Source: Desulfobacterales bacterium
GTDB lineage: Bacteria > Desulfobacterota > Desulfobacteria > Desulfobacterales > SpSt-501
Length of the DNA: 49,239 nucleotides
Assembly: GCA_030834695.1 (NCBI GenBank)
Contig: JAUQXK010000007.1
Location: 1 to 49,239 of the forward strand
Reading direction: 5' to 3'
Below the pieces are notes generated by a model. It had not been told where the DNA came from, ran no database searches, and saw only the letters and a program-made list of their open reading frames with translations. Position numbers and translations under genes: made by a program. Numbering within the stretch: the first letter of the stretch is position 1; each line of letters starts with the position of its first letter. This document shows positions 34,563-44,100 of this stretch, piece after piece.

Positions 34563-36805
34563 CTCTGCTTTGAAATCAGTTCCTCGGCCGGAACGGGCAG
34601 ACTGAAGTAGAAGGTCGCCCCGCCGTCCGGGTTGTTTTCAACCCAAAGCCGGCCGTGATGGCTGTTGATGATCGATCGGCAGATGGACAATCCCATGCCC
34701 AAGCCCTGCGGTTTGGAGGTGTAAAACGGCTTGAAGATTTTTTCGGCCTCTCCGGTCGGAATGCCCTTGCCGGTGTCGGCGACGGCCGCCAGGATCTGAC
34801 CGTCTTTCCGGCCGGTCCAAATCAAGACCCGCCGCTCTCCGTTTGCGCGTTCATTCATAGCCTCGAATGCGTTCAACATCAAGTTCAGGGCAACTTGCTG
34901 CAGTTGAATCCGGTCCCCCCTCACCAAAGGGAGCGAGGGGTCGAGTTCACTCGAAACCGTGACATCGCGAATCACGGCATCGCTGTGCAGGAGCCCGACC
35001 ACCTCTCGAAAAAGCAAATTAAGGTCGATCGGCTCGAACTCGGTCTTTGTCTTTTTCAAAAGCGCCCTCAAACGATTGATGACTTCCCCGGCGCGGGCAT
35101 CTTCTTTCACGATGTCGTCCAGGATCTCCCTCACCTCTTCGAGATCAGGCGTCGGTGCGTTCAGGTACCTCCTGGCCGCCTGGGCGTTGCTCATGATCGC
35201 GCTCAAGGGCTGGTTGATTTCGTGGGCGAGCGCCCCGGCCAACTCCCCCATGGTAGAAATGCGACCGGCATGCAACAGTTCGTCCTGAAGCCGTTTGGCC
35301 TCCTGCTGCGCAAACTTTCGTTCCGAAACATCCATCACCAGGACATAAAAGCCTTGCACGGATCCGACCTCATCCACGTCCGGCACGTAAATGGCTTCCA
35401 TCGAAACAGAGCGGCCGGTATCCAGTTTGATGTCCTCTGTATAGCGAACGTGTCCGCCAGCCAGCGCCTGCTGCACGTAGGGCGCCACGCTGCGGTAGAA
35501 GTTCTCCCCGACGACTTCCCGAATCGTACGCCCCAGCGCCTCCTCCGGGCTGACGCCGAACCATTCCTGGTATGCAGTATTATTGAACTGATAGCGCTGA
35601 TCGGAATCGACATAACCGATCAGTACCGGCAGGGCATTCGTGATCAGCCGCAGCCTCTGTTCGCTTCTCACCAGTTCACGTTCGGCCTGCTCCCGGCGGC
35701 GCTTTTGAACCAGCAGCCTGGCAATCAAAAGAGCCTGAAATATCAATACGATTAACCCACCGACAATATGCCGACCATGAAGCTCCCACAGCGTAGGCTG
35801 ACGGAAATGAAGGCTGCTTCCCGCTGGCAGCCGGCTCTCGCTGATGCCCCACCGCTGCAACGCCCGCCAGTCATAAAGCGGGTCGGTCGAAGGTCGGGGG
35901 GAAATTTTTATCGTGCCGGCTGGTTCGCCACTGAGGATGCGCAGGGCGACCTCGGCCGTTTGAGCGCCCACGGCGCGCTCCGGTATAAGCCTTCCTCCGA
36001 CAACGCCCAATCCTAAATAGCTCTCGTTTATGGCGAAAACCGGGGAATTGGCGCTTTCGCAAATGATTCTAAGAGCTTCGCCCGAATCGTAGGGCGTACC
36101 GGCGCCGTCCAACAGCAACATGCCGAAGAAAACGGCAGAGTTAGGCGGCAATTGAGCCACATGGCCGCGCAGGGCTTCGAAGGAGAGGTGGTTCAGATAG
36201 CTGAACGTGACCCGGCTCGAGAAAGCTGAAAAAGACCGCCGGCACTCGTTCAGCCAGAAGGTTTCATTGGGCGAACTGCCCAAGACAACTTCGATATTGG
36301 TCGTTCCGGGCAGAGCGCTGAGAATATCCTCGACCATCCCAACCAGGTTGACGGCTACGGTTACAACCTCTGTATTCTCGCCAATCGACCCGGACTGAAG
36401 CACCTGTTCGGCCACAGCGGCTATCAGAACCGGTACGGCAGGAAAAAGATCGCGGTGCCGCTGCATGAATGTGAACGCCGGGCTGCCCACCGCAACCACC
36501 AAATCAGGCCGATGGGTTGAGAAGCGCTCTCTTAGAAAATTGACGAAGGGAAGTTCTTGCTCGGGTTGGGCAAACCGCGCCATTTCCAGCGAAACTTCAT
36601 GAAGGTCGATCGGTTCCGGAAATCGCAGGGACAGCTCCGTCCGGAAGACTGAAATAACGGTGCTGATCGGGGCAACATTACGGCCGTACGAATCAAGGAG
36701 GAGGACGCGCTTGGGAGGACCGTCGGCCCAAAGCTCGGCAGACGCAAAGAGGATCACCCATGCAATAACGAGGGCGCTGATTCTTATGGGCCTTGGGCGG
36801 GACAA
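34559..36805 (-). CDS. Hybrid-input sensor histidine kinase (ABC-type binding domain + PAS)
   Basis: A 748-residue membrane kinase. A signal or first helix (ISALVIAWVILFASAELWA) is followed by a periplasmic ABC_sub_bind-type domain (about 30-330; RVLLLDSYGRNVAPISTVIS, PDLVVAVGSPAFTFMQ, NSAVFFGMLLLDGAGTPYDS), a membrane helix (VGGLIVLIFQALLIARLLV, about 350), a PAS domain (LRLITNALPVLIGYVDSDQR, about 385-500), a HisKA helix with His528 in GALAHEINQPLSAIM, and a HATPase domain (LNLMLNAFEAMNE, ADTGKGIP, GLGMGLSICRSI). The input domain suggests sensing of a periplasmic solute. It is coupled by ATGA overlap to the FixJ-type regulator, and is the first gene of that pair. Confidence 0.93.
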   Translation of the reverse strand: MSRPRPIRISALVIAWVILFASAELWADGPPKRVLLLDSYGRNVAPISTVISVFRTELSLRFPEPIDLHEVSLEMARFAQPEQELPFVNFLRERFSTHRPDLVVAVGSPAFTFMQRHRDLFPAVPVLIAAVAEQVLQSGSIGENTEVVTVAVNLVGMVEDILSALPGTTNIEVVLGSSPNETFWLNECRRSFSAFSSRVTFSYLNHLSFEALRGHVAQLPPNSAVFFGMLLLDGAGTPYDSGEALRIICESANSPVFAINESYLGLGVVGGRLIPERAVGAQTAEVALRILSGEPAGTIKISPRPSTDPLYDWRALQRWGISESRLPAGSSLHFRQPTLWELHGRHIVGGLIVLIFQALLIARLLVQKRRREQAERELVRSEQRLRLITNALPVLIGYVDSDQRYQFNNTAYQEWFGVSPEEALGRTIREVVGENFYRSVAPYVQQALAGGHVRYTEDIKLDTGRSVSMEAIYVPDVDEVGSVQGFYVLVMDVSERKFAQQEAKRLQDELLHAGRISTMGELAGALAHEINQPLSAIMSNAQAARRYLNAPTPDLEEVREILDDIVKEDARAGEVINRLRALLKKTKTEFEPIDLNLLFREVVGLLHSDAVIRDVTVSSELDPSLPLVRGDRIQLQQVALNLMLNAFEAMNERANGERRVLIWTGRKDGQILAAVADTGKGIPTGEAEKIFKPFYTSKPQGLGMGLSICRSIINSHHGRLWVENNPDGGATFYFSLPVPAEELISKQR

Positions 36806-36830
36806 CGGCGCAAGTCCTTCATGCTTCCGT

Positions 36831-38120
36831 TCAGCGCATCTCCTTGGGCTGACCCGTGCTGGTCAGAACACTGCTCCACACCCAGCTCTCGGGGTCCACT
36901 TTTTTGCGCTGCGAGACGGCCAGCGGGATCGGCACGTGCGTGAAGGTGCCCATCCAGAAGCCGACCACCAGGTTGGTGCGGCCGGCCATGCCGGCATGCA
37001 CGGCGTTTTGACCGAGCAGCAGGCAGAAGGCGGAGTCGTGGGGGTTGGCCGGTACGCCGCGGATGGTGTAGCTCGGGTCGATGTATTTGAGCGTGGCATC
37101 CATCTCCAACTGCTGGAAATAGCCTCCGATCTTCTCCTTCAGAAAAACCCCGATGTCTCCGTGACGGAGGTTGCCCGACGCATCGCGCTCGCCGCTGGCC
37201 TGCATGAGGTCCTGGCCGGCGCCCTCGGCCACGACGACCACCGCATGGCCGCGCCGTTGCAGCCGGTCGCACAATCCCTCCAGCAGCTTGTCCAGCGAAA
37301 ACGAGGATTCGGGGATCAGGCAGAAATTGACATCGCTGCGCGCCAGCGAAGCGTAGACGGCGATGAAGCCGGAGTCGCGGCCCATTAGTTTGACCAGTCC
37401 GATCCCGTTGCGGGCGCCCTTGGCCTCGGTGTGCGCGGCATCGATGGCCTTGACCGCCCCGGACACGGCCGTCTCGAAGCCGAAGGATCGCTCCACGTAG
37501 GAGATGTCGTTGTCGATGGTCTTGGGGATGCCGACCACACTGATTTTCAGGCCCCGCCGCAGGATCTCTTCGGCGATCGCCTGGGCGCCGCGCAGCGTGC
37601 CGTCCCCGCCGATCGTGAAGAGAATGCCGATGTTCATGCGGTCCAGCGTGTCGACCATCTCGGCGATGTCCTGGTGGCCGCGCGATGACCCCAGGATCGT
37701 CCCGCCGTATTCGTGGATGCGGCTGACCGCATCCGGATTCAGTTCGACCGGGGCATGGCCGAACCGGTAGGTGAGGCCCTCGTACCCGTAGGGGAATCCG
37801 AACACGGTTTTGACCTTGTAATTGTGGTACAGACTCAACACCACCGCACGGATCACATCGTTCAGCCCCGGGCAGAGCCCGCCGCAGGTGACGATGCCAC
37901 ACTTGAGCTTGGACGGATCGAAGTAGATCTTCGAACGGGGCCCGGCTTTTTCAAAAGCCGGCAGCCGGCCACCGGCGGCGATAATCCCGTTGACGGTGTC
38001 CAGACTGGAGGATACCAGCACCCGATCCCCGTTTTCCAGGAAGCGGATCCCCTTGATGGGCGAGGCGATCCGGCACTCCCCCAAGCTCTGAATTTCAAGC
38101 TGCTGCGGCTCCAACTGCAT
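36831..38120 (-). CDS. pfkA: ATP-dependent 6-phosphofructokinase, long (group III-like) type
   Basis: A 429-residue phosphofructokinase, longer than the 320-residue E. coli form. It has an N-terminal extension of about 70 residues before KCGIVTCGGLCPGLNDVIR. The phosphate-donor site is FTIGGDGTLRGAQ, with Gly rather than Asp after GGD (171-175), which points to ATP rather than pyrophosphate. The catalytic loop is GIPKTIDNDISYVERSFGF (about 198), followed by LMGRDSGFIAVYASLARSDV and VVVVAEGAGQDL. The layout matches the plant/spirochaete-type family. It starts 4 bp after the aldolase stop, so both are made from one operon. Confidence 0.92.
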   Translation of the reverse strand: MQLEPQQLEIQSLGECRIASPIKGIRFLENGDRVLVSSSLDTVNGIIAAGGRLPAFEKAGPRSKIYFDPSKLKCGIVTCGGLCPGLNDVIRAVVLSLYHNYKVKTVFGFPYGYEGLTYRFGHAPVELNPDAVSRIHEYGGTILGSSRGHQDIAEMVDTLDRMNIGILFTIGGDGTLRGAQAIAEEILRRGLKISVVGIPKTIDNDISYVERSFGFETAVSGAVKAIDAAHTEAKGARNGIGLVKLMGRDSGFIAVYASLARSDVNFCLIPESSFSLDKLLEGLCDRLQRRGHAVVVVAEGAGQDLMQASGERDASGNLRHGDIGVFLKEKIGGYFQQLEMDATLKYIDPSYTIRGVPANPHDSAFCLLLGQNAVHAGMAGRTNLVVGFWMGTFTHVPIPLAVSQRKKVDPESWVWSSVLTSTGQPKEMR

Positions 38121-38124
38121 AAGG

Positions 38125-39162
38125 TCATCCTCTTCCGGTCTTAAAAAGCGTCGTCCCCTCGCCGCGCAAGTCTTTCACGGCCTGCTTTACCCGCTCCGCC
38201 ATGGCTTTCTCGGCCGCCGACAAATACGTGCGGGGATCGTATGCCTTCTTGCTACCGACCTCCCCGTCCACCTTGAGGACGCCGTCGTAGTTTTTCAGCA
38301 TGTGGTCGGCGATCGGGCGGGTGAAGGCGTACTGGGTGTCGGTATCGATGTTCATCTTGACCACGCCGTAGTCCACTGCCTCGCTGATCTCAGCGGGGGT
38401 GGATCCGGACCCGCCGTGAAAGACCAGCGCAAAGCGCGCCGCTTCCCCGTAAGCCGTTACCACCGCATCCTGACAGTCCTTCAAGATGGATGGCTTGAGC
38501 TTCACCTGACCCGGTTTGTAGACCCCGTGCACGTTTCCGAACGTAGCGGCCAGCAGGAAGCGGCCGCCCTTGACCGCATTGAGACGCCGGGCGACCTCCA
38601 GGGTGTCCTCCGGGGTGGTGTAGAGCTTGGCCGAGGCCTCCGCTTTGATACCGTCCTCTTCGCCGCCCACCACTCCGGCCTCGATCTCCAGGATGATTTC
38701 GCTCGAACGGCAGCGTTCCAGCAATTTGACGGCGATGTCGAGGTTGTCCTTGAGCGGCAGGGCGCTCCCGTCGAACATGTGGCTGTTGAAGAGGTTGGGC
38801 AGCCCCTTGGCGCGGCGCCGTTCGGTCTCCTCGATGAGCGGATTCACGAACTGGTTCAGCTTGTCCGCCTGACAGTGGTCCGTGTGCAGCGCCACGTGGA
38901 CCGGATAGCGGTCGGCGACCCGGTGAACGTACTCGGCGATGGCCATGGCGCCGAGAGCCATGTCTTTCACCATCGAACCCGCCGCGAAGGCTCCGCCGCC
39001 GGTCGACACCTGGATGATGCCGTCGCTCCTGGATTCGGCCAGTCCTCGGAGAACCGCACTGGCGGTGGCCATGGAGGTGACGTTGAAGGCGGGATAGGCA
39101 AAATGCCCCGCCAACGCCCGATCGATCATCCGGCAATAGGTTTGATAATCTGCAACCGGCAT
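38125..39162 (-). CDS. fbaA: Class II fructose-bisphosphate aldolase
   Basis: A 345-residue zinc-dependent aldolase cleaving fructose-1,6-bisphosphate to the two triose phosphates. Motifs: FAYPAFNVTSMATASAVLRG, zinc-ligand region VALHTDHCQADKLNQFVNP (His93 and His96), NLFNSHMFDGSALPLKDNL, EIEAGVVGGEEDGIKAEAS with metal ligands, TFGNVHGVYKPGQVKLKP and LVFHGGSGSTPAEI. The length and GGEEDG motif fit the class IIA subtype of E. coli FbaA. The start codon follows AAAGGAG. It lies directly upstream of pfkA (4-bp gap). A MITE-like element lies just upstream of its start. Confidence 0.95.
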   Translation of the reverse strand: MPVADYQTYCRMIDRALAGHFAYPAFNVTSMATASAVLRGLAESRSDGIIQVSTGGGAFAAGSMVKDMALGAMAIAEYVHRVADRYPVHVALHTDHCQADKLNQFVNPLIEETERRRAKGLPNLFNSHMFDGSALPLKDNLDIAVKLLERCRSSEIILEIEAGVVGGEEDGIKAEASAKLYTTPEDTLEVARRLNAVKGGRFLLAATFGNVHGVYKPGQVKLKPSILKDCQDAVVTAYGEAARFALVFHGGSGSTPAEISEAVDYGVVKMNIDTDTQYAFTRPIADHMLKNYDGVLKVDGEVGSKKAYDPRTYLSAAEKAMAERVKQAVKDLRGEGTTLFKTGRG

Positions 39163-39188
39163 GTTGCGCTCCTTTCCAATTTGAAATA

Positions 39189-39349
39189 ATTAATCGTTGC
39201 GAAATAATACCGTCATGCCGGACTTGATAAGCCGGCCCCGTACCACGATACGGGGGCATCCAGAATTCCAGTTGATTCCGGCGCCGGCCCTGGACCTGAT
39301 CCAGGGTTCGCCGGAATGACGGCATAAAGACAAATGTGAGACGATTAAT
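39189..39349 (+). repeat. MITE-like element, copy B
   Basis: About 161 bp, starting ATTAATCGTTGCGAAATAAT and ending TGAGACGATTAAT, so the two ends are inverted repeats of ATTAATCGTCTC with two mismatches on the left. The interior has GTCATGCCGGAC, GCATCCAGAATTCCAG, GATTCCGGCGCCGG and GCCGGAATGACGGC, which pair to make a long hairpin. Compared with copy A it carries an extra inner stem (about 30 bp). It begins 26 bp upstream of the aldolase start codon, so it probably contributes to that promoter or leader. Confidence 0.65.
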
Positions 39350-39502
39350 ATCATTCGAATCGGTTCGCCTGGATGCCAACCGTCGAAATGGAAGCATAAA
39401 ACCACGACCGCGCGGGGGCGTCAAGAGAGGATCCGTCCATGAGACGAAGACTCGAAGGATGTTTCGCAACGTTTGCGGCGGGATTCCTGGTGACTTATCA
39501 AC

Positions 39503-39820
39503 TTATGATGGTAATAGAGGGGCCTTTCTTACATCGTAATGCCGGGCCATTGGCTCAGCCTTTGAAAGCAGCCGCCGGGCCTCCGGTTCAAATACCGGAA
39601 CCTCGTAGTCCGGGCCGGCGAACGCTTTTACCGCCTCCAGGGATTCAAACAGGTTTACGGTCATAAACTCGCATTCATCCTTGCCGTCCTCACGGAGGAT
39701 ATAGCCGCCCCCATAACCGTTTATTGCGTTAAGCCCGGGGTAGACCACTTCCTTGAGCAGTTTCTCATACGCATCGGCATCTCTGGCTGTCGTCCATCCT
39801 CTCCAAACTCGCGCGATCAT
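39503..39820 (-). CDS. Small antibiotic-biosynthesis-monooxygenase-fold (dimeric alpha/beta barrel) protein
   Basis: A 105-residue protein with a ferredoxin-like pattern: MIARVWRGWTTARDADAYEK, VVYPGLNAINGYGGGYILRE, DECEFMTVNLFESLEAVKAF and a C-terminal ARRLLSKAEPMARHYDV. The start MIARVWRGWT and final MARHYDV are typical of small ABM-like proteins, often annotated as heme-degrading-like or YdhR-like, whose function is usually unknown. The frame is open to 39904, but the ATG at 39820 follows GGAG and gives the conserved N-terminus. It lies 65 bp downstream of the MarR-GNAT gene on the same strand. Confidence 0.75.
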   Translation of the reverse strand: MIARVWRGWTTARDADAYEKLLKEVVYPGLNAINGYGGGYILREDGKDECEFMTVNLFESLEAVKAFAGPDYEVPVFEPEARRLLSKAEPMARHYDVRKAPLLPS

Positions 39821-39885
39821 GTGGTTCGTTCTCCTTTCTCCGGTCTGATGATCCGTCCCAACGTTTTGACCGTTCGGGAGCCCCT

Positions 39886-40818
39886 TCACAGGGCGCGCTC
39901 CCACGTTTCCGAAATCAGGTCGTGCCCGAAGCTGTGATGCGGCTCGCTTTCAATCATCTCAAATCCGGCTTTTTCGTATATTTTGCGGGCGGCGATCAGA
40001 ATGCTGTTCGTCCAGAGGGTAATTTTTCGGTAGCCGGCCTGGCGGGCGAATCGCAGGCATTCCTCCACCAGCCGAGTGCCGATCCCCATGCCGCGGGCTT
40101 TCGGATCCACCAGGAGAAGGCGCAGCTTGGCGATTTGCCGGGACTTCTTGACCAGGAACACCGAGCCGACGTTCTCCCCCTCGCGCTCGGCGATCCAGCA
40201 GCGTTCCCGCCGGGGGTCGAAATGGCGTATGAACCGGGCGACAATGTCGGCGATCAACGCTTCAAAGTGTTCATCCCATCCGTATTCTTCGGCATACAGC
40301 ACTCCGTGACGCTGGACCACCCACCCCATGTCGCCGGGCTGATGCGGGCGCAGCAGATAAGCTGCTTGAGACCTGCGATCCGAACCGATCAAACGCTGAA
40401 TCGCCTGCATGGCGGCGACCAGGCGTTTTTGCTCCTCCGTCCGCATCCGGCTTAAAAGGGTCTCGATCTCGTTTTGCGAGTGCGAATTGAGAAACGCAAA
40501 CGACTGTTGCCCTTGGGCGGTCAGTTTTAAGAGGCTCAGCCGCCGATCCGTGTCGGATGGTTGCGTTTCAATCAAACCGCGTTTCTTGAATCCGCGCAGG
40601 ACCCGGCTGAGATAGCCGGGATCCAGTCCCAACTCCTGGCACAAATCAGTGGCGGTCGTTGCTTCATGGTGGGCGAGTTCATAGATCACGCGGGCTTCGG
40701 TCAGCGAGAACGGGCTTTCCAAATACGCTTCCGTCAGGACGCCGATCTGCTGGGTGTAAAATCGGTTGAACTCCCGCACGGCCGCCACCTGTCCAACCGT
40801 ATCATGTCGCGGCATCAT
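39886..40818 (-). CDS. MarR-GNAT fusion protein (regulator plus N-acetyltransferase)
   Basis: A 310-residue two-domain protein. Residues of about 10-145 form a MarR winged helix (VREFNRFYTQQIGVLTEAYL, LTEARVIYELAHHEATTATD, LGLDPGYLSRVLRGFKKRGL, DTDRRLSLLKLTAQG). Residues of about 160-310 form a GNAT domain (MGWVVQRHGVLYAEEYGWDE, CWIAEREGENVGSVFLV, acetyl-CoA loop LLVDPKARGMGIGTRLVEEC, WTNSILIAARKIYEKAGFEM). This fusion occurs in many bacteria; the acetyl acceptor is mostly unknown. GGAG precedes the paired Met starts. The divergent intergenic region contains direct repeats of GCAAAC 21 bp apart near the likely promoter. Confidence 0.9.
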   Translation of the reverse strand: MMPRHDTVGQVAAVREFNRFYTQQIGVLTEAYLESPFSLTEARVIYELAHHEATTATDLCQELGLDPGYLSRVLRGFKKRGLIETQPSDTDRRLSLLKLTAQGQQSFAFLNSHSQNEIETLLSRMRTEEQKRLVAAMQAIQRLIGSDRRSQAAYLLRPHQPGDMGWVVQRHGVLYAEEYGWDEHFEALIADIVARFIRHFDPRRERCWIAEREGENVGSVFLVKKSRQIAKLRLLLVDPKARGMGIGTRLVEECLRFARQAGYRKITLWTNSILIAARKIYEKAGFEMIESEPHHSFGHDLISETWERAL

Positions 40819-41116
40819 GAGTCTCCGACAATCAAATTTGGCACCTGTTTGCCAGAATCATATAATTGTTTGCTTTTGTCAACTACTTCGCTGCCATGCG
40901 CAAGATATTTCACGGTCCATCGGTTGATCGGGTCCTTATCGGTTGACTCCTGCCGGCGGGCAGGTGTAAAGAAAAATTGGAAACACTTTGCCTGTCAAGG
41001 CTCTGCCGGGCTAAACGGATCTCCGTTCCGGCAAGCACGCCGGAACCCCCTCTGCCGGCGCGTATGCCTTTCAGCCCGGTTTCGGGCATCCCTGGCTGAC
41101 TAAGGTGCGAATCGCC
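40819..41116. promoter_or_regulatory. Divergent control region between the MarR-GNAT and activase genes
   Basis: About 300 bases. Toward MarR-GNAT, the minus strand has TTGACA (40877-40882) followed by an AT-rich TATATGAT stretch and two GCAAAC copies 21 bp apart, a plausible promoter and operator. Toward the activase there are two GC hairpins: GTTCCGGC/GCCGGAAC (41025-41046, 6-base loop) and GCCCG/CGGGC (41074-41087, 4-base loop), the second ending 29 bases before the ATG. No ORF is supported here. Confidence 0.4.
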
Positions 41117-44100
41117 ATGTATCCTATGATCGTCGGTATCGACGTCGGATCGGTGGCGGTGTCTCTGGCCGTGATCGGCCGGGACCGGCAGGTGGTCGAC
41201 CACGCCTATGCCTTCCACTACGGGGATGCGGCCGGGACCGTGTTGCGCCTGCTCGCGAACCTGAATCTCCCGGGCGGGGTGCGCGTTGCGGTCACCGGCG
41301 CTGCCCCCGGAGCCATCCGCGCGCATGGCCGTTACGACAGTCTGGTGTCCCTGATTACCGGCTGCCGGGAATATCATGCCGACGTCGGGTCCATCCTGCA
41401 CGTCGGCGGGGAGCGCTTTGGACTGGTTCAGTTCGACGCCTCCGGCCACTACACCCGGTACCAAACCAACACCACCTGCGCGGCCGGAACCGGCGGCTTC
41501 CTCGACCAGCAGGCTCGACGGCTGAATCTATCCGACGCCGGCGAGCTCGCCGCGATGGCGCTCCGCAGCACTGGCGCTCCGCCGAAAATCGCCACCCGCT
41601 GCGCCGTCTTTGCCAAAACCGACCTGGCTCACGCCCAGCAGGAAGGCTTTTCGTTGACTCAGATCTGCGATGGCTTGTGCCAAGGCGTCGCCCGGCACAT
41701 TGTCGAAGCCCTCGTCCGCAATGAGCCTGTTCGTGCGCCCATCGTTTTCAGCGGCGGCGTTTCCCGCAACCGGGCGGTGGCCGAACATCTCACCCGCATG
41801 CTGGGCACGAAGCTGATCTGCGAGGTAGTCCCGAGCGGCGCCGCCGGCGCCGCCTTGTGCCTGTTGGACGAAGCCGACGTGGGCGCACCGTTCCGATCCG
41901 TGGATGCCATCGTTCAACCCGAACCCCGCCGGAAAGTCTTTGCCTTTGCTCCGCTTGAACTGAAGCAATCGAGCTACCCGGATTTCAGCGGCAGCGAGGC
42001 GTACCTTTTCACGCGCTCTGAAGAGAATCGAGGAAACCCGGTGGAGCTCGAGATCTTCCCGGAATGGGACGGTGCGGGGGAGTGCCTGCTCGGGATCGAT
42101 GTGGGTTCCACCAGCACCAAGGCGGTCTTGGTGACGGCAAGCGGCGCTGTCGCGGCCGGATTCTACACCCGTACTGCCGGCAAGCCCATCGGCGCCGTCC
42201 AGAGCCTGCTGGCAGCAGTTGAAGACGCCGCCGGTCGTCGATCCATTTCCTTGAAGATCTCCGGTGCCGCTGTCACCGGGGCCGGCCGAAAGTTGGCCGG
42301 CCTGGTCGTTGGGGCGGACGCGGTGCTGGACGAGATCACGGCCCATGCCCGGGCGGCCCGCGAACTCCAGCCCGATGTGGACACCATCATCGAAATCGGC
42401 GGCCAGGATTCGAAGTTCACCACTCTGAAAGACGGCCGCGTGAACTTTTGCGTCATGAACACGGTCTGCGCGGCCGGGACGGGAAGCTTTATCGAAGAGC
42501 AGGCCCAGAAGCTGGACTGCCCGCTGGCCGAATACGCCCGCCGCGCCCTGAACGCTCCGTCTCCGATGGCAAGCGACCGCTGCACCGTGTTCATGGAGCG
42601 GGACATCAACCACCTTCTTTTCGAAGGCTATTCACCGAACGAAATCCTGGCCACCGTGCTGCACAGCATTGCGGAGAACTACCTCAGCAAAGTGGCCGCC
42701 GAGAAGCACATTGGCCGCGTGATCTGTTTCCAGGGGGCGACCGCCAGGAACCGGGCATTGGTGGCCGCTTTGGAGCAGCGCCTCGGCAAGCCCATCCACG
42801 TTTCGCGCTTCTGCCACCTGACCGGCGCCATCGGTGCGGCACTGGAACTGGCCGACACAGGAATCCGCGCCACGCGTTTCAGAGGCCTGTCACTGTGGCG
42901 GAAGGCCATCTCCACCCGGCTGGAGATATGCGAACTGTGCGGTAATCACTGCAAGATCACCGTAGCCGACCTCGACGGCGAGCGGGTGGCCAGCGGGTTT
43001 TTGTGCGGTCGGGACTATGACGGCTCCTCGCGGGTGGACCGCAACCGGTCCGGCTTCAGCCTGCTTAAGGAGCGCAAAAAGGCTTTTGTGCTCCCGGAGC
43101 CCCGAGCGGGTCTTGCAGGACCCACGCTGGGGCTGCCATCGACGCTGCACCTATCCGACGACCTGGAGTTCTGGCAGGTCTTCTTTGCCGCCCTTTCGGT
43201 CCCCACCATCACCAGCGAGCGCATGCGCGAACCCATGCCGTCCGGTAAAACCGGAGCCGAGTTCTGCGCTCCGATGGCCGCTCTGCACGCCGATGTTAAT
43301 TATCTTCTGTCACGGGCCGACTATGTTTTTCTGCCGTTTTACCTCGAGCGTCGAACGGGTGAAAAGGGCCACCGGCGACAGTATTGCTACTACACCCAGT
43401 ATGCGCCGGCCCTGTCCGCCCATGCCTGCGCGGCCGCGCCCGAATATGCCCACCGAGTGCTCACCCCCCTGGTCCACTACCTCTATGGGTCGCTGCATGC
43501 GCAGCTGCAGCTCTACCGGATGCTTCACTCGATCGGGCTCAACCGCATCGGCATGAGCGATGTTTACCGCGCCTATAGCCGCGCCGGCGAATTTAAGGCC
43601 GCCGGCCTCGAACGGCTAAAGAGGCGTTATCAGCAGGCCACCGCCGGCGGACGCGACATCCACGTGATCTTGCTGGGACGGCCCTACACGATTCTTTCCC
43701 GGCGGATGAACAAAGGCATACCGGACATATTCGGGACTCTTGGGGTCAAGGCGTTTTTCCAGGACATGCTGCCCGACGACCGGCCGCCGGCCGAGGCCCT
43801 CCAACCGCTGTTCAAGGAAATTCACTGGCATTTCGCCGCCGAGATTCTGCGCGCGGCGGAAACCGTGGCGGGCACCGATGGGGCCTACGCGGTCCTGATC
43901 ACGGCGTTCCGATGCACACCGGATTCGTTCGTGATCGAGTTTTTCAAGTCCATCATGGACGCTCACAGCAAACCGTACCTCGTCCTGCAGCTGGACGAAC
44001 ACCGCTCGAGCGTCGGCTATGAAACGCGCATCGAAGCGGCGGTGCGGTCTTTTCAAAACCACTTCATCTCCCGGCGGCGGCCGCAGCCCGCGTATTCCCA

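Noticed and set aside
39585-39602. tRNA-like T-loop (GGTTCAAATACC with flanking CCGG pairs)
   Set aside because: It lies inside the monooxygenase-fold coding sequence, and no acceptor, D or anticodon stem can be built around it.
40839-40853. Possible sigma-54 promoter (TTGGCACCTGTTTGCC)
   Set aside because: The GG-to-GC spacing is one base short of the strict requirement, and the site lies close to the MarR-GNAT start in the opposite orientation.
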